Positions 61,938 to 64,000 of a DNA stretch of 64,000 bases are shown here, piece after piece; the first letter of the stretch is position 1, and each line of letters begins with the position of its first letter. Location: positions 6,390,546 to 6,454,545 of the forward strand of contig NZ_CP032157.1 of the NCBI RefSeq assembly GCF_003555545.1, written 5' to 3'. This DNA is from Paraflavitalea soli. GTDB taxonomy: Bacteria > Bacteroidota > Bacteroidia > Chitinophagales > Chitinophagaceae. Under the pieces are notes generated by a model. It was given only the letters and a program-made list of their open reading frames with translations, was not told where the DNA came from and made no database searches. The position numbers were made by a program, and so were the translations under genes.

Positions 61938-63743
61938 ATGACCGAACCCAGGCGACTTTTTGATTGTCTTCAATACCACCTTGAACGCACTCCCCTGCCA
62001 GATATGCTGGCCGGCAAGGAAAACGGTCAGTGGCGCTCCTATAGCACACAACAGGTAAAAGAAACCGTAGATAAATTAAGCGCAGGCTTACTCAACCTGG
62101 GCATTAGTGCCGGTGATTCAACAGCCGAAGGCCGTGATAAAATCACCGTTATCAGTAAGAATCGTCCTGAATGGCTCATGCTCGATATGGCCGTGCAACA
62201 GATTGGCGCTGTGCTCACCCCGGTATATCCTACCATCAGCGTTCCTGAATTGGAATTTATTCTGCAGGATGCACAGGTGAAAATGGTATTTGTGAATGAC
62301 GAAGACCTGTACCACAAAGTGATGCATGTAAAAGACAGCGTGCCTTCCTTAAAAGAGATTTACACATTTGAGCAAGTGCCCAATGCCAAACATTGGAAAG
62401 AGATATTGTCCCTGGGCGATGCGACTGCTGCTGAAAAAGTGCGTACCATCGCAGCATCCATCCAATTTGAAGACCTTGCCACCATCATCTATACTTCCGG
62501 CACTACCGGCAAGCCCAAAGGAGTAATGCTTTCTCACCGTAATCTCATTAGCAATGTAATGGATTCTATTCCCTGCTTTCCTCCCGGTGAAAACATGCGC
62601 GCATTATCCTTTCTGCCCTTGAACCACGTATTTGAGCGTATGGTGAGCTATATCTATTTATTCAAAGGTACCTCCATCTATTATGCAGAAAGCCTGGAGA
62701 CTATCGGTGATAACCTCAAAGAGGTGAAGCCTACCATGTTCACCACCGTGCCCCGCCTCCTGGAAAAAGTATATGACCGCATCATGGCGAAAGGAGCAGA
62801 GCTTACAGGTATCAAAAGAAAGCTCTTCTTTTGGGCCCACGACCTCGCCACCCGCTTTGAGATCAATAAGAACATGGGAATCGGTTACAGGATGCAACTT
62901 GCCCTGGCCAACAAACTCATCTTTAGTAAATGGCGCGAGGCCCTCGGCAATAACTTATTGTGTATCGTTACTGGCGGCGCTGCCTGCCAGGTACGGCTCA
63001 TTCGTATCTTTACTGCTGCCGGTATACCTATCATGGAAGGTTATGGACTAACAGAAACCTCTCCCGTTATCAGTGTCAATCGTTATCAGGAAGAGGGCAG
63101 GATGTTTGGTACAGTAGGACCACTCATCAACCATGTGGAAGTGAAGATCGCAGAAGATGGTGAAATCCTCTGCAAAGGACCCAACATCATGATGGGCTAT
63201 TACAAACGCCCCGACCTTACAAGCGACTCCGTGGTGGATGGCTGGTACCATACGGGCGACATAGGTATGCTGGTCGACAATAAGTTCCTGAAGATCACCG
63301 ATCGGAAAAAAGAAATGTTCAAGACCAGCGGCGGCAAATATGTGGCACCCCTGCCCATCGAGAATAAATTGAAAGAATCACCCTTTGTTGAGCAGGTCAT
63401 GGTCGTAGGCTCTGAAAGGAAGTTCGTAGGTGCCCTCATCGTTCCTTCTTTGAGCAACCTCAAAGACTGGGCAAGACAACAAGGCATCCAGACAACCGCC
63501 TTGCCCCAACTGATCAAGGATCCCAAAGTCATCCACTTATACAAAGACCTGGTAGAGAGCTTCAACAAGTATTTTAACCACGTAGAACAGATCAAAAAGT
63601 TTGAGCTCCTTCCTGATGAATGGAGCGTTGAAACAGGCGAAATGACTCCCAAATTAAGCCTCAAGCGAAAGGTGATCATGGAGAAGTTCCGGGATGCCAT
63701 TGAGCGTATTTATCATGATGTCAGGCCGGAAGCCGTCAGCTAA
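61938..63743 (+). CDS. AMP-forming long-chain acyl-CoA ligase
   Basis: 601 residues of the ANL superfamily. P-loop motif IIYTSGTTGKPKGVML (about residues 189-204), VTGGAACQ and MEGYGLTETSPVIS (A5), GWYHTGDIG (A7), the hinge KITDRKKEMFKTSGGKYVAP (A8) and a C-terminal lysine in GEMTPKLSLKRKVI. This is the pattern of long-chain fatty-acid CoA ligases (FadD15/ACSL type). It activates fatty acids for degradation or lipid synthesis. Cytoplasmic or membrane-associated; no signal peptide. Confidence 0.92.
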   Translation: MTEPRRLFDCLQYHLERTPLPDMLAGKENGQWRSYSTQQVKETVDKLSAGLLNLGISAGDSTAEGRDKITVISKNRPEWLMLDMAVQQIGAVLTPVYPTISVPELEFILQDAQVKMVFVNDEDLYHKVMHVKDSVPSLKEIYTFEQVPNAKHWKEILSLGDATAAEKVRTIAASIQFEDLATIIYTSGTTGKPKGVMLSHRNLISNVMDSIPCFPPGENMRALSFLPLNHVFERMVSYIYLFKGTSIYYAESLETIGDNLKEVKPTMFTTVPRLLEKVYDRIMAKGAELTGIKRKLFFWAHDLATRFEINKNMGIGYRMQLALANKLIFSKWREALGNNLLCIVTGGAACQVRLIRIFTAAGIPIMEGYGLTETSPVISVNRYQEEGRMFGTVGPLINHVEVKIAEDGEILCKGPNIMMGYYKRPDLTSDSVVDGWYHTGDIGMLVDNKFLKITDRKKEMFKTSGGKYVAPLPIENKLKESPFVEQVMVVGSERKFVGALIVPSLSNLKDWARQQGIQTTALPQLIKDPKVIHLYKDLVESFNKYFNHVEQIKKFELLPDEWSVETGEMTPKLSLKRKVIMEKFRDAIERIYHDVRPEAVS

Positions 63744-63760
63744 GAGTGCAAATTGTACTT

Positions 63761-63794
63761 ACTTCCGGACTTTCCGTCTTCCGGACTTCCGGTC
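63761..63794. repeat. CTTCCGGACT short tandem repeat
   Basis: ACTTCCGGACTTTCCGTCTT then CCGGACTTCCGGTC. Ten-base units in a 186-bp gap, in the style of the other intergenic repeats in the window. Confidence 0.5.
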
Positions 63795-63928
63795 TATAAG
63801 GAGTTTTTCCTCCATTTCATCCCGTCAATACCACAGTTCAGGCACCTCACCATTGCCCGGGGAGTTGATCTGGCAGACATTTGTGCAGTATCTGTAGTTG
63901 CATATTGTTTACCAGCCAACACCTTTGT

Positions 63929-64000
63929 ATGAAAAAGATAGCCATCCTGTTATGCATTTTTGCTTCAATGGGATTTACAGTAGCCAAAGAAAATGATGCC
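63929..64000 (+). CDS. Start of a secreted protein, 3' end outside window
   Basis: 24 codons are visible: MKKIAILLCIFASMGFTVAK then ENDA. This is a signal peptide with probable cleavage after the FTVA segment. The frame is still open at the window end. Nothing can be said of the mature protein. Confidence 0.6.
   Translation, partial: MKKIAILLCIFASMGFTVAKENDA

Noticed and set aside
1-64000. tRNA, rRNA or CRISPR arrays
   Set aside because: No cloverleaf, rRNA core or regularly spaced direct repeats were seen on either strand by eye; a dedicated scan could still reveal a tRNA I missed.

Overview
The window comes from a member of the Bacteroidota, most likely the family Chitinophagaceae. This rests on two SusC/SusD pairs, type IX secretion (Por) C-terminal sorting domains, near-absence of Shine-Dalgarno sequences, Bacteroidota-type TAnnTTTG promoter boxes and long intergenic gaps full of short dispersed repeats. 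No rRNA, tRNA or CRISPR array was recognised. The genus is inference only.

Region 1 (1-12.6 kb) is accessory DNA. It opens inside a giant RHS/YD-repeat polymorphic toxin whose C-terminus carries a zinc-metallopeptidase-like HEATH motif, followed 2 bp later by a small lipoprotein that is the likely immunity protein. Next come an IS1-like transposase split over two frames, a decayed second copy of the RHS core (internal deletion plus frame change) that still carries a different toxin tip, and that tip's likely immunity gene. A long gene-poor stretch follows, with one conserved hypothetical gene on the minus strand. A complete IS3-family element with visible terminal inverted repeats and an A-AAA-AAG frameshift signal closes the region.

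Region 2 (12.6-40.5 kb) is mostly core metabolism and envelope biology. It holds a RibD/DHFR-like reductase, an aminotransferase, a three-gene glycosylation operon (GT2, methyltransferase, membrane glycosyltransferase), YceI, a TlpA-like thioredoxin protein followed by a SurA-like peptidyl-prolyl isomerase, MetF, LptB, a GH3-family acyl-acid-amide synthetase homologue, FabG, an enoyl-CoA hydratase with PaaZ, small envelope proteins, a signal-less HtrA-like protease, a T9SS-secreted subtilisin-like protease, an esterase, adenylate kinase and MsrB.

Region 3 (40.5-52.4 kb) is a starch/alpha-glucan utilisation locus: SusC, SusD, two small accessory proteins, a SusE/F-like glycan-binding lipoprotein, a T9SS-exported GH13 alpha-amylase, and a Nudix-domain/winged-helix regulator whose Nudix box has lost its catalytic acidic residues. 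A 15-bp palindrome GTGTA-N5-TACAC occurs twice at the promoter of this operon and once at the promoter of the next SusC gene, which suggests a local regulon run by the Nudix-like regulator.

Region 4 (52.7-64 kb) has a second SusC/SusD pair, then, after a perfect 12-bp hairpin, a very large FG-GAP/ASPIC-UnbV lipoprotein, a TPR protein, an AMP-forming long-chain acyl-CoA ligase and the first codons of a secreted protein cut by the window end.
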